Of a stretch of 64,000 bases of DNA, positions 54,467 to 63,617 are shown in pieces (positions within the stretch are counted from its first letter, which is position 1; each line of letters begins with the position of its first letter). Source of the stretch: Rhizobium sp. 32-5/1 (GTDB lineage: Bacteria > Pseudomonadota > Alphaproteobacteria > Rhizobiales > Rhizobiaceae). The stretch lies in the NCBI RefSeq assembly GCF_029537235.1, contig NZ_CP120638.1, positions 868,001-932,000 of the forward strand, in the 5' to 3' direction. Both the position numbers and the translations under genes were made by a program. Below the pieces are notes generated by a model, which was not told where the DNA came from, made no database searches, and saw nothing but the letters and a program-made list of their open reading frames with translations.

Positions 54467-54790
54467 ATGTTGCGTTTGACCCGCATCGCCGCCACGCTCG
54501 CTGTTGCAAGCCTCGTTCCAGCAGTCGCCTTCGCCTCTTCCGATGGCGCCTGGGAGGAGATGCGGGCCGATGTGTCAACGAAATGCCTGGCGGCCGTCGC
54601 CGACAGCATCGAAAACCCGAAGGCGGTCGTCGATCCCTTCGGCTCCGAGCGTTTCGGATTGGCGCTCATCTCCGGCAAGCCGAAGGGCGCGGACGGCACT
54701 GTCACCTATATCTGCGTCTACGACAAGCAGACCAAGGCCGTCGAAATCGGTAGCGAACTCACCGAGGATGTGATGAAAGCTGCGCAGTAG
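54467..54790 (+). CDS. Hypothetical periplasmic protein
   Basis: A 107-residue exported protein: signal LRLTRIAATLAVASLVPAVAFA, then SSDGAWEEMRADVSTKCLAA with Cys, and VTYICVYDKQTKAVEIGSEL with a second Cys that could form a disulfide. AAGGAGA lies before ATG 54467. Family not recognised with confidence. It precedes the coiled-coil membrane protein by about 90 bp and may or may not be in the same transcript. Confidence 0.7.
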   Translation: MLRLTRIAATLAVASLVPAVAFASSDGAWEEMRADVSTKCLAAVADSIENPKAVVDPFGSERFGLALISGKPKGADGTVTYICVYDKQTKAVEIGSELTEDVMKAAQ

Positions 54791-54881
54791 GCTATGGTTG
54801 ACGGCTGACACCCCTCTGCCAGCCTTCATTTCGTCCACATTGTAATGGTTTGTTAACCGGCAACCCTCCGGAGAACAGACC

Positions 54882-56174
54882 ATGGCGCTTGGCGCATCCC
54901 ACCGATTGCAGGACGGCATCGTCGCCGTCGAGACGATGACGCGGTTTGCGCTGGCTGTTCTGGCGCTGGCGTCGGGCGTCTACACCTATCTCGGGGTGCG
55001 CTCGATCCTCGACGGATCGGCGACCTCGGTCTTCTTTGCCGCGATCATCTATGCCAGCGCCGTCTCCGTCGCGATCTATGCCTTCTGGAGCTACATGGCG
55101 CGGTTTTATCCGCATGTGACGGGGGCTGCCGGTCGCGGTGCGATGATCGGCGTCATGGCGCTGGGCTGCATGATGATCATCGCCATGTCGAGCTGGCTGA
55201 ATGCGGCGGCGCTTGCAGGCTCCGCGGCGCTCGAACAGCATCTTGCCGAAACGCTGGAGGACTATACCGCCGATCTCGACCAGGCGCATCAGAACGCGCT
55301 CGCCGCCCAGAGCCTGTTGCCCGACATCCAGCGCACGCAGGAGCGGTTCCAGCGGCTGTCCGATCAGGAGCGTGAAACCGGCGCGTTGACCGGGACGACC
55401 GGGGCCGGAAGCGTCGTCCAGCTCCTGTCGCAGATGGCAGCCCAGCTGAATGAGCTGCAGACCAACATCACCACATCGCGCGAGCGCGTCACCACGCTGT
55501 TCGACGAGGGCCGCAAGCATCTGGAGACGATGCGCACGCTGGTCTCGGCACCGGGCGCCATCGATCCGCGCGCCGACCAGTTTTCGGCGGAGGTTGTGGC
55601 GCTGTCCGGCGTGATCACCTCGCTGGAGCAGACCTCGATTGCGCCCTCCGTCAAGCGCGCCGCCGACGATCTATCGCTCGGCTTTATCGCGCCGGTGGCC
55701 GACGGCCAGGCGGCGGATCTGGCAACACGGCAGGACCAGGTGATGGAGACGATCCGCTCCTCCGTCGCGGCGCAGAGCAAGGTGTTGTCGCAGGCGGCCG
55801 ACGAGATTCTTGCCCGCCCGCCGGTGGCCGACCGGCGCTTCGTGCCTCTATCCTCGGCAGAAGCCGTTTTGCGTTATGCCGGTGATTTCATCCCGAGCTG
55901 GGCCGGCGCGATTTCGATCGACCTTCTGCCGGCCGTGCTCGTCTTCATGCTGTCGATCGTGCATGCCTCGCTGCGCCGGCAGGAACAGAGCCTGCCCTTT
56001 GCCGAGCGCATTACGGCGGCCGAGCTTCTCGAGGCGCTGCAGGTGCAAAAGGCGCTTATGGCCAATGGCGTCGATATCGAAACGGCGCTTGCCGAGGCCG
56101 AACAGCGCGAACAGTCCAACATCGCCAGTTTCGATCTTTCGGGCAAAACCCCGCGCAAGGGGCCGCCCGCATGA
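54882..56174 (+). CDS. Membrane protein with large coiled-coil domain
   Basis: A 430-residue protein. Three N-terminal membrane helices (FALAVLALASGVYTYLGV, TSVFFAAIIYASAVSVAIYA, MIGVMALGCMMIIAMSSWLN) are followed by about 230 residues of mostly helical, heptad-like sequence (LEQHLAETLEDYTADLDQAH, QLNELQTNITTSRERVTTLF), then a fourth helix ISIDLLPAVLVFMLSIVHAS and a cytoplasmic tail. By topology the coiled coil would lie outside the membrane. The stop overlaps the ClpP-like gene start by ATGA, so the two are made together. I do not recognise the family; role is unknown. Confidence 0.7.
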   Translation: MALGASHRLQDGIVAVETMTRFALAVLALASGVYTYLGVRSILDGSATSVFFAAIIYASAVSVAIYAFWSYMARFYPHVTGAAGRGAMIGVMALGCMMIIAMSSWLNAAALAGSAALEQHLAETLEDYTADLDQAHQNALAAQSLLPDIQRTQERFQRLSDQERETGALTGTTGAGSVVQLLSQMAAQLNELQTNITTSRERVTTLFDEGRKHLETMRTLVSAPGAIDPRADQFSAEVVALSGVITSLEQTSIAPSVKRAADDLSLGFIAPVADGQAADLATRQDQVMETIRSSVAAQSKVLSQAADEILARPPVADRRFVPLSSAEAVLRYAGDFIPSWAGAISIDLLPAVLVFMLSIVHASLRRQEQSLPFAERITAAELLEALQVQKALMANGVDIETALAEAEQREQSNIASFDLSGKTPRKGPPA

Positions 56175-56974
56175 GGCTGCAGACCGCCGGACACCGGATC
56201 AAGACCTATTTCCTGACGGCCGATGATGGCGCGCTGATGCGCCACGCCTTCCACATCCTGCTGGCAGCGTCCGTCGTCTTTGTCGTCATCGACTGGCGGG
56301 AACTGGGACTGGAGGCGAGCACAACGCCTGCCTACGATCCGACACAACCGGCGACCGATCCGATCCTGCCGCCGGCGCTGACCGAGGGCGAGCCGGATGC
56401 CAGTCCCGCCGAGATCACCTCGTCACCGGAGACCCTGAAGCAGGCGATCCGCTTCGAACTTCGCCCCGGCGGCGTGCTTTCTGCCGATGGCGCCATCGAT
56501 GCCGGAGCAGCGGCGCGCTTTGCCACTGAGATTGAGGCGCGCGGCGAATATGTGAAGACCGTCCAGCTCAACTCGCCCGGCGGATCGGTCACGGATGCGC
56601 TCGCCATGTCGAAACTGATCCGCGAAAAGCAGATCGGCACGCTGGTCGCAAAGGGCGGGCTCTGCGCCTCCTCCTGCCCGATCGTGCTTTCCGGCGGTGC
56701 GACACGCACGGTAGAGGCCGATGCCGTCGTCGGCGTACATCAGGTCTTCAACGGCTCGCGGGACAAGCTTTCCCCTGAGGTAGCGATGTCGCAGGCGCAG
56801 AGCACCACCGCCGATGTCAGCCGGCATCTCGAACAGATGGGCATCAAATCCGGCCTCTGGCTGCACGCGCTGGAGACCCCGCCCGACCGGCTCTACTACC
56901 TGACGCAAAAGGAAATGGCGGAGTTTGCGCTGACCACAGAGGCCGCGCCCGTGGCGTCCGCGGAGACGAAATGA
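56171..56974 (+). CDS. Membrane-anchored ClpP-like serine protease (COG3904-type)
   Basis: A 267-residue protein with an N-terminal anchor (AFHILLAASVVFVVIDW) and an extracytoplasmic ClpP/crotonase-fold domain. The oxyanion glycine strand VKTVQLNSPGGSVTDALAM, the nucleophile CASSCPIVLSGG (candidate Ser) and the His in VVGVHQVFNG are in the order and spacing of ClpP/SppA-type enzymes. The linker after the anchor is Pro/Thr-rich. It overlaps the upstream coiled-coil protein gene, suggesting a protease with a dedicated membrane partner. Substrate unknown. Confidence 0.75.
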   Translation: MRLQTAGHRIKTYFLTADDGALMRHAFHILLAASVVFVVIDWRELGLEASTTPAYDPTQPATDPILPPALTEGEPDASPAEITSSPETLKQAIRFELRPGGVLSADGAIDAGAAARFATEIEARGEYVKTVQLNSPGGSVTDALAMSKLIREKQIGTLVAKGGLCASSCPIVLSGGATRTVEADAVVGVHQVFNGSRDKLSPEVAMSQAQSTTADVSRHLEQMGIKSGLWLHALETPPDRLYYLTQKEMAEFALTTEAAPVASAETK

Positions 56975-57021
56975 TCGGCCGCCGGACGAACTTTTGAGGT
57001 CCGTCCGACAAGCGCTCAGAA

Positions 57022-57777
57022 TCACCCCAAGTTTGCCGCGAGATTGTCGATGATTGCGGTCCAGCCCTTTTCGTGGCCGTTGCGCGAACCCTCGCTGCTG
57101 AATTTCACATGGTGCAGGGTGATCGCGGTCGTACCGGGCTCAGGCTCGGCAAAGTCGATGGTCACCACGCTGTCGCTCAGCGAATGCGGCGATTCCCAGG
57201 TGAAGGACAGGCGCGAATAGGGGTCGATTTCCAGATAGGTGCCCGCATGCGGCACTTCCTTTTCGGGCGTGATCATCACGATCGAAAAACGGCCGCCCTT
57301 GACCGGGTCGTTGCTGACCCTGGATGGTGCTGCCCCGCCCGAGGGCGGTGCCATGAATTTTGCCAGCATATCCGGAGAAAGCCAGGCCTTGAACACCTTT
57401 TCGCGGGCGGCGGCGATGGTGCGGTTTACAGTCAGTTCAAGCTCGGTCATCTCTTCATCCTCAAAAATGAGTGCAGTTTCGAGCGCCGCAAGGCGCAGTT
57501 CCCAGATGGACTTCAACTGCGCGAACCAGCCCTCAGTCAGCTTCAAGGGTTCGAGCTCGGCCGCGATGAAATGCTCGCGGCCCAAAGTCCGGCGGGTGAC
57601 CAGTCCCGCCTCCTCCAGCACCTTGATGTGCTTGGAAACGGAATTCAGCGACATGTCGAAATGGGCGGCGAGCGCCGTCACTCTCAACGCGCCCTCCTGA
57701 ACGAGCAGCGTCAAGATCCGTCGCCGGGTCGTATCCCCGGCGGCCTTCAATATGCGTGACAGAAATTCATCGTCCAT
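57022..57777 (-). CDS. ArsR-type regulator fused to SRPBCC (AHSA1-like) domain
   Basis: A 251-residue two-domain protein. Residues 1-100 are an ArsR-type winged helix (SRILKAAGDTTRRRILTLLV, FDMSLNSVSKHIKVLEEAGL, REHFIAAELEPL) without the cysteine metal sites of ArsR; residues 110-250 are an AHSA1/SRPBCC ligand-binding barrel (VNRTIAAAREKVFKAWLSPD, TYLEIDPYSRLSFTWE, KGWTAIIDNLA). In many genomes these are two overlapping genes; here they are one frame. Start ATG 57777. A large inverted repeat lies immediately upstream. Ligand unknown. Confidence 0.88.
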   Translation of the reverse strand: MDDEFLSRILKAAGDTTRRRILTLLVQEGALRVTALAAHFDMSLNSVSKHIKVLEEAGLVTRRTLGREHFIAAELEPLKLTEGWFAQLKSIWELRLAALETALIFEDEEMTELELTVNRTIAAAREKVFKAWLSPDMLAKFMAPPSGGAAPSRVSNDPVKGGRFSIVMITPEKEVPHAGTYLEIDPYSRLSFTWESPHSLSDSVVTIDFAEPEPGTTAITLHHVKFSSEGSRNGHEKGWTAIIDNLAANLG

Positions 57778-57839
57778 TTATTCACCCTATCAGTTGAATA
57801 TATCGGGCCCGCTGAATAGTCAACCACTCGGGTGAATAA
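57778..57839. promoter_or_regulatory. Operator candidate of the ArsR-SRPBCC gene
   Basis: TTATTCACCC (57778-57787) and GGGTGAATAA (57830-57839) are perfect 10-bp inverted arms separated by 42 bp, with further TGAATA words inside (57795-57800, 57813-57818). It begins right before the start codon, fitting autorepression. Confidence 0.6.
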
Positions 57840-58023
57840 TTGTCGCCAAACAAACGGCAGAGCCCCCGGATGCGTTAAAAATTGGCTTTATCCCAAACCG
57901 TGCCTGTACCGAAAACCGAAATTCCGTGTCATCATCCGTCCGCCACTCCCTTATTCTTGCGCCGCGCGATAACGGCAGACTGCCCGCATTTTTGAATCCA
58001 CTGTTTTTACAAGGAAGCTTTTC

Positions 58024-58527
58024 ATGGCCAACCCGATGTCCACCCTTGGCATAATTCACACCATCATCAGCGTCGCGCCTGTTGTCGCGGGCTTTTACAG
58101 TTTCGTGAAATACGGCGCCATCCGGCCGTCGAGCGATGCCGGGCGCATCTATATGATCACGCTCGTCCTGTCGGTGCTGACGTCCTTCGGCCTGTCGTCC
58201 ACCGGCGGCTTCAATGCAGGACACGCCATCGGCATCATCGCGCTTCTGGCGCTGGCCTTCAGCCTGATCGTCGGAAAAGTCGGCCTGTTCGGCCGGCTGA
58301 CGCCCTATCTACAGGCCTTCAGCATGTCCTTCACCTTCTTCCTTTTGATGGTGCCGGGCATCAACGAAACACTTTCGCGGCTGCCGCCGACGAGCCCGAT
58401 TGCCAGCGGCCCGGATTCGCCTGTTGTCCAAACCACGCTGCTCATCTGGGTCGTCGTCTTCGTAGCCGGGATCTGTCTGCAGGGCTGGATGCTGCGCAAG
58501 CGGCCGGGGCTTTTGGCAGGCGCCTGA
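58024..58527 (+). CDS. Hypothetical membrane protein
   Basis: A 167-residue protein with four membrane helices (GIIHTIISVAPVVAGFYSFV; IYMITLVLSVLTSFGLSST; AIGIIALLALAFSLIVGKVG with LQAFSMSFTFFLLMVPGINE; LLIWVVVFVAGICLQGWML). AAGGAAG lies before ATG 58024. It is not one I can name; it is likely a small integral membrane protein of a DUF family. Confidence 0.7.
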   Translation: MANPMSTLGIIHTIISVAPVVAGFYSFVKYGAIRPSSDAGRIYMITLVLSVLTSFGLSSTGGFNAGHAIGIIALLALAFSLIVGKVGLFGRLTPYLQAFSMSFTFFLLMVPGINETLSRLPPTSPIASGPDSPVVQTTLLIWVVVFVAGICLQGWMLRKRPGLLAGA

Positions 58528-58567
58528 GCGCCCACCGCTGTCCCCCGCCCCTGTCCCTTGTGACGGA

Positions 58568-59454
58568 TCAGAAATCCGACGGCATCGAACGGGCCCAGTC
58601 CATGTAGAGGTCTTTTGCCTTGGCTGCGATCGGGCCGGGCTGGAGATCACGGTTTTCAAGGCGCGTCACCGGAACCACCTTGGAATAATTGCCCGAGGTG
58701 AAGATCTCGTCGGCGCTTTCAAAATCGGCAAGCGTCAGGCTGGTTTCGACAATTTCGAAGCCGGCGCTCGCCAGCAGCGTGATGACGCGCGAGCGGGTGA
58801 TGCCGGCGAGGAAGGTGCGGTTGGCGGCCGGCGTGAAGACAACGCCGTCCTTGACCATGAAGACGTTGGACGAGCCCGTTTCGGCGATATTGCCCAGCAT
58901 GTCGCGGACCAGCGCATTGGAAAAGCCGCGGGCGCGCGCCTCGATCAAGATGCGGCCATTGTTTGGGTAGAGGCAACCGGCCTTGGCGTCGGTGGGCATG
59001 CACTCGATGGTCGGGCGACGGAACGGCGAAACCGTCAGGCTTTGCCCGCTTGGTCCTTCTCCCATCGGCGCCTCGAACAGGCAGAGCGCGAACCGGGTTG
59101 AATCCGGATCGGCGGCGACGACGCTGCCGGGCATGCCATGTTCGGCCCAGTACATCGGCTTGATATAGATCGCCGTCTGGCCATCGAATTTCTTTACCCC
59201 TTCCCAGGCAAGCGCCTCGATGTCTTCGCCCGAGACAACAGGCTTCAGGCCGAGCGCCAAAGCGGAGCGGTTGACGCGCTGGCAATGCAGGTCAAGATCC
59301 GGCGCGATACCGTCAAACCAGCGCGCGCCATCGAACACCGTCGAGCCCAGCCACATAGCATGCGAGGTCGGGCCGATCAGCCGGGGATTGCCCAACAGCC
59401 ACTCGCCATCGACATAGGTCCAGGTATTGGTGCGGGGGATGTATCAACGGCCAT
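58568..59454 (-). CDS. Branched-chain amino-acid aminotransferase-like, N-terminus frame-shifted
   Basis: A class IV (fold type IV) PLP aminotransferase of about 295 residues after repair. Blocks: LGSTVFDGARWFDGIAPDLD, AIYIKPMYWAEHG, AGCLYPNNGRILIEARARGF (usually Lys in other family members; here a Cys-Leu-Tyr-Pro-Asn variant), NIAETGSSNVFMVKDG and FLAGITRSRVITLL. The start codon is ATG 59454, and MAVDTSP is in one frame; TNTWTYVDGEWLLGNPR and the rest continue in another. One added base in the five-G run (plus strand 59434-59438) fixes it. Which amino acid it handles cannot be determined. Confidence 0.82.
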
Positions 59455-59583
59455 GACGGTCTCCTTTGTCTTCGATCCGCTCTCATAACCCGAAAAACCA
59501 GAACAGGGGTCAATAGGTCCATCAAAAAATGTCATGGGGCTGCAATCTGGATTGCCCTTTCGGCGTCAGATAGTCTGCAGACC

Positions 59584-61219
<1,636 letters not shown>

Positions 61220-61240
61220 CGCGACCACAGGATTGAAATT

Positions 61241-61286
61241 CCCTCAAAACGTGTAATTATGAAATAATACACAATCGTTTTGAGGG
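61241..61286. promoter_or_regulatory. Long hairpin before the patatin gene
   Basis: CCCTCAAAACG (61241-61251) and CGTTTTGAGGG (61276-61286) form perfect 11-bp arms; GTGTA/TACAC and ATTAT/ATAAT extend the stem inward. The 3' arm runs into GGGGAG, the patatin ribosome site, so the structure could block translation, or serve as an operator or as a terminator for the preceding gene. Confidence 0.5.
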
Positions 61287-61295
61287 GAGCGATCC

Positions 61296-62372
61296 GTGGC
61301 AAAGACCCGATTCATTCTGTCGATCGATGGCGGCGGCATTCGCGGGCTCATTCCTGCCGTCGTGCTGGCCGCCCTTGAAAAGCGGCTCGACGGCCGCCCG
61401 CTGCACACCTGTTTCGACATGATCGCCGGCACCTCGACCGGCGGCATCATTGCCGCCGGGCTGACCTGCCCGCACAAGGACGACAAGATGCAGGCGGCCT
61501 GTACGCCCGCCGATCTGGTGTCTCTCTACAAAAACGAAGGTTCGGAGATCTTTTCGCGAACGATCTGGTCAAGCGTCATCAATATCGGCGGCTGGAACGA
61601 CCAGCGCTACGATGCCGACCCTCTGGAAGAAAAACTCGTGCGGATTCTCGGCAAGAAGGCGCGCCTCTCCGATTGCCTTGAGGGGACGACCGTGCTGATG
61701 ACGGCCTATGAGATCGAGGCGCGCTGCGCGGTCTTCCTCACCAATGCAGACCCGGAAAACTCGAACTATCTCTACTGGGAAGCGGCGCGGGCGACCTCGG
61801 CGGCGCCCACCTATTTCGAGCCGGCGCGGCTCACCAATCCCAATCATGCCAAAAACAAGCTGCCGAAAATACTCTCTTTGATCGACGGCGGCGTCTTTGC
61901 CAACGATCCTGTGCTCGCCGCCTATGTCGAGGCGCGCAAGAAAGGCTGGGAGAAGAACGGCGACACAGTTGTCATCCTGTCGCTTGGGACAGGATCGCAG
62001 AACCGGCCCTATTCCTACCAGGAGGTCAAGGATTGGGGTGCCGTCGGCTGGATCAATCCGGCCCGCGGATCGCCGATCATCTCGATCCTGATGCAGGGAC
62101 AGGCCAGCACCGCCGCCTACCAGGCCAACAAGCTCCTCAACGAAAAGCCTCCGTCGATGAAAACCCTGTCGACGGCCGTCACCACGGACAATGCCGCCGG
62201 CCTCAACTATTTCCGCATCGACGGGCCGCTCGATGACGGCAATGACAATCTCGACGATGCCAGCGCGAAAAACCTCGGCAAGCTGGAGGACATCGCCAAC
62301 GGCTTCATCAAGGCCAACCGGTTGGCGCTCGATACCGTGGCCGCCCGCATCAAGGCGGCGAAGTTCGCTTAG
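61296..62372 (+). CDS. Patatin-like phospholipase
   Basis: A 358-residue protein with the patatin catalytic dyad: glycine-rich oxyanion motif SIDGGGIRGLIPA near residue 10, nucleophile elbow GTSTGG (Ser near residue 48) and Asp in LIDGGVFANDP. Normal length, no signal peptide. GTG 61296 is preceded by GGGGAG. No cyclic-nucleotide synthase is near, so this is unlikely to be a CBASS effector; an ordinary cytoplasmic or secreted lipid acyl hydrolase is the simplest reading. The upstream hairpin may regulate it. Confidence 0.9.
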   Translation: MAKTRFILSIDGGGIRGLIPAVVLAALEKRLDGRPLHTCFDMIAGTSTGGIIAAGLTCPHKDDKMQAACTPADLVSLYKNEGSEIFSRTIWSSVINIGGWNDQRYDADPLEEKLVRILGKKARLSDCLEGTTVLMTAYEIEARCAVFLTNADPENSNYLYWEAARATSAAPTYFEPARLTNPNHAKNKLPKILSLIDGGVFANDPVLAAYVEARKKGWEKNGDTVVILSLGTGSQNRPYSYQEVKDWGAVGWINPARGSPIISILMQGQASTAAYQANKLLNEKPPSMKTLSTAVTTDNAAGLNYFRIDGPLDDGNDNLDDASAKNLGKLEDIANGFIKANRLALDTVAARIKAAKFA

Positions 62373-62468
62373 GAACGGAGGTACCACGCGCTCGCCCAGA
62401 CATTTTCCGCTTCCAAGCATCCTGCGCTGCCGCTAATTTACGGCACGAGGAATCAACGGGACGGACCC

Positions 62469-63032
62469 ATGGCATCGGCGGCGGCACTGGCTCAGGCGAC
62501 AGAACTCTATGCAGCCGTGCTGGATGGCAATCCCATCCACCCCAATGGCTGGCCGATCCGGATCATCGTCACTTCGCAGACGGAGGCCCGGCACAACCGG
62601 CAGGCATGGGCGCCGAGCCATCTGATCTCCATCCGCGCGCCGGGCACCAAGCTCCTGTCGATGATCGACATTGCCGCGGAAAACCACCTGGAACTGTTGT
62701 TCGGCGATGTCACCGACCCTGACGAGCGGGAGGCGGCGCGGCCGGAGGCGATCGAGAAGACCTTCGCCTTCATCGACAGCCTGCCGGCGGACGCCAATCT
62801 GCTGATCCACTGCCTGCGCGGCATCGGCCGCTCGACGGCGCTGACGCTCGGCATTCTCGCCCGCTACATGGACCCGGAAGAGGCCGCAGCGACGTTGCAT
62901 GCCCTGCGCCCGGAAGCCAAGCCCAACCGCCACGTGGTCGGCCTTTGCGACACCGCACTTGGGCTGAAGGGCCGGCTGGCGAAACAGGCGCTGCGCTTTC
63001 CCGCCAAGGTCTGGAAGCCCGGAAAGGGCTGA
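62469..63032 (+). CDS. Protein-tyrosine/dual-specificity phosphatase-like protein
   Basis: A 187-residue protein with the phosphatase loop HCLRGIGRSTAL (HCxxGxxRS, nucleophile Cys near residue 118) and a preceding general-acid candidate region with Asp (FGDVTDPDEREAARPEA). The helix DEREAARPEAIEKTFAFIDS is family-typical. GGGACGG precedes ATG 62469. Related bacterial proteins act on phosphotyrosine or phosphorylated lipids/sugars. It lies about 100 bp after the patatin gene in the same direction. Confidence 0.82.
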   Translation: MASAAALAQATELYAAVLDGNPIHPNGWPIRIIVTSQTEARHNRQAWAPSHLISIRAPGTKLLSMIDIAAENHLELLFGDVTDPDEREAARPEAIEKTFAFIDSLPADANLLIHCLRGIGRSTALTLGILARYMDPEEAAATLHALRPEAKPNRHVVGLCDTALGLKGRLAKQALRFPAKVWKPGKG

Positions 63033-63063
63033 AACCTTCTCGCAAGAACGAAGGAGTTTAAAA

Positions 63064-63444
63064 CTGCGTCTCAACCAAGTGACCGTGACAATGCCGGACC
63101 TGGAGGCAGGATGGAAGTTTTACCGCACCCTTGGTCTCAAACCGGTGGTCGATGCAAGGCCGCGATATGCGCGTTTTGTCTGCCCGGATGGCAATAGCAG
63201 CTTTTCTTTGCATCAAGGTCAGGGCGGCGCTGGCGGAACCACTATGTATTTCGAATGTGACGATCTGGATGCGACAGTAGGCGTGCTGGTCAATGCGGGA
63301 ATTGTCTTCGCCTGCGGCCCCGAAGACAAGAGCTGGCTCTGGCGCGAGGCCGAGCTTTTCGACCCGGGCGGCAATCGCGTCATCCTGTATCATGCCGGAT
63401 CCAATCGCATCGACCCTCCCTGGAAGGTTCTTCCAATTGAATGA
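63064..63444 (+). CDS. VOC family protein (glyoxalase-like), start uncertain
   Basis: About 126 residues, LRLNQVTVTMPDLEAGWKFY, then FSLHQGQGG, TMYFECDDLDATVGVLVNAG and EAELFDPGGNRVILYHAG: a single VOC module with the metal-ligand pattern of glyoxalase/bleomycin-resistance proteins. The ribosome site GAAGGAG at 63049-63055 fits a start at 63064, which is CTG; the nearest standard start in frame is GTG 63079, 23 bases from that site. Either CTG is used or an ATG has been changed. Function unassigned. Confidence 0.75.
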   Translation: MRLNQVTVTMPDLEAGWKFYRTLGLKPVVDARPRYARFVCPDGNSSFSLHQGQGGAGGTTMYFECDDLDATVGVLVNAGIVFACGPEDKSWLWREAELFDPGGNRVILYHAGSNRIDPPWKVLPIE

Positions 63445-63617
63445 TCCACACATTTCTTGATTTTTGCACTACCCTTGAAGTCCCGTTCGCCGCCCTGGAG
63501 AAGGCTAGGGATGTGACTGCAAGCCAGGGAGAGACACACGATTGTGCAGCGCACAAAAATTTGACATGATGTGCCTCAACAACCGCGGGCAAGCGGTGGA
63601 ACGGTGGGAGGCTTTTT

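Noticed and set aside
61296..63032. Patatin plus phosphatase as a CBASS or other defence island
   Set aside because: Patatin effectors occur in CBASS, but no cGAS/DncV-type cyclase, Cap2/Cap3 or other defence gene is visible nearby, and the neighbours are metabolic.
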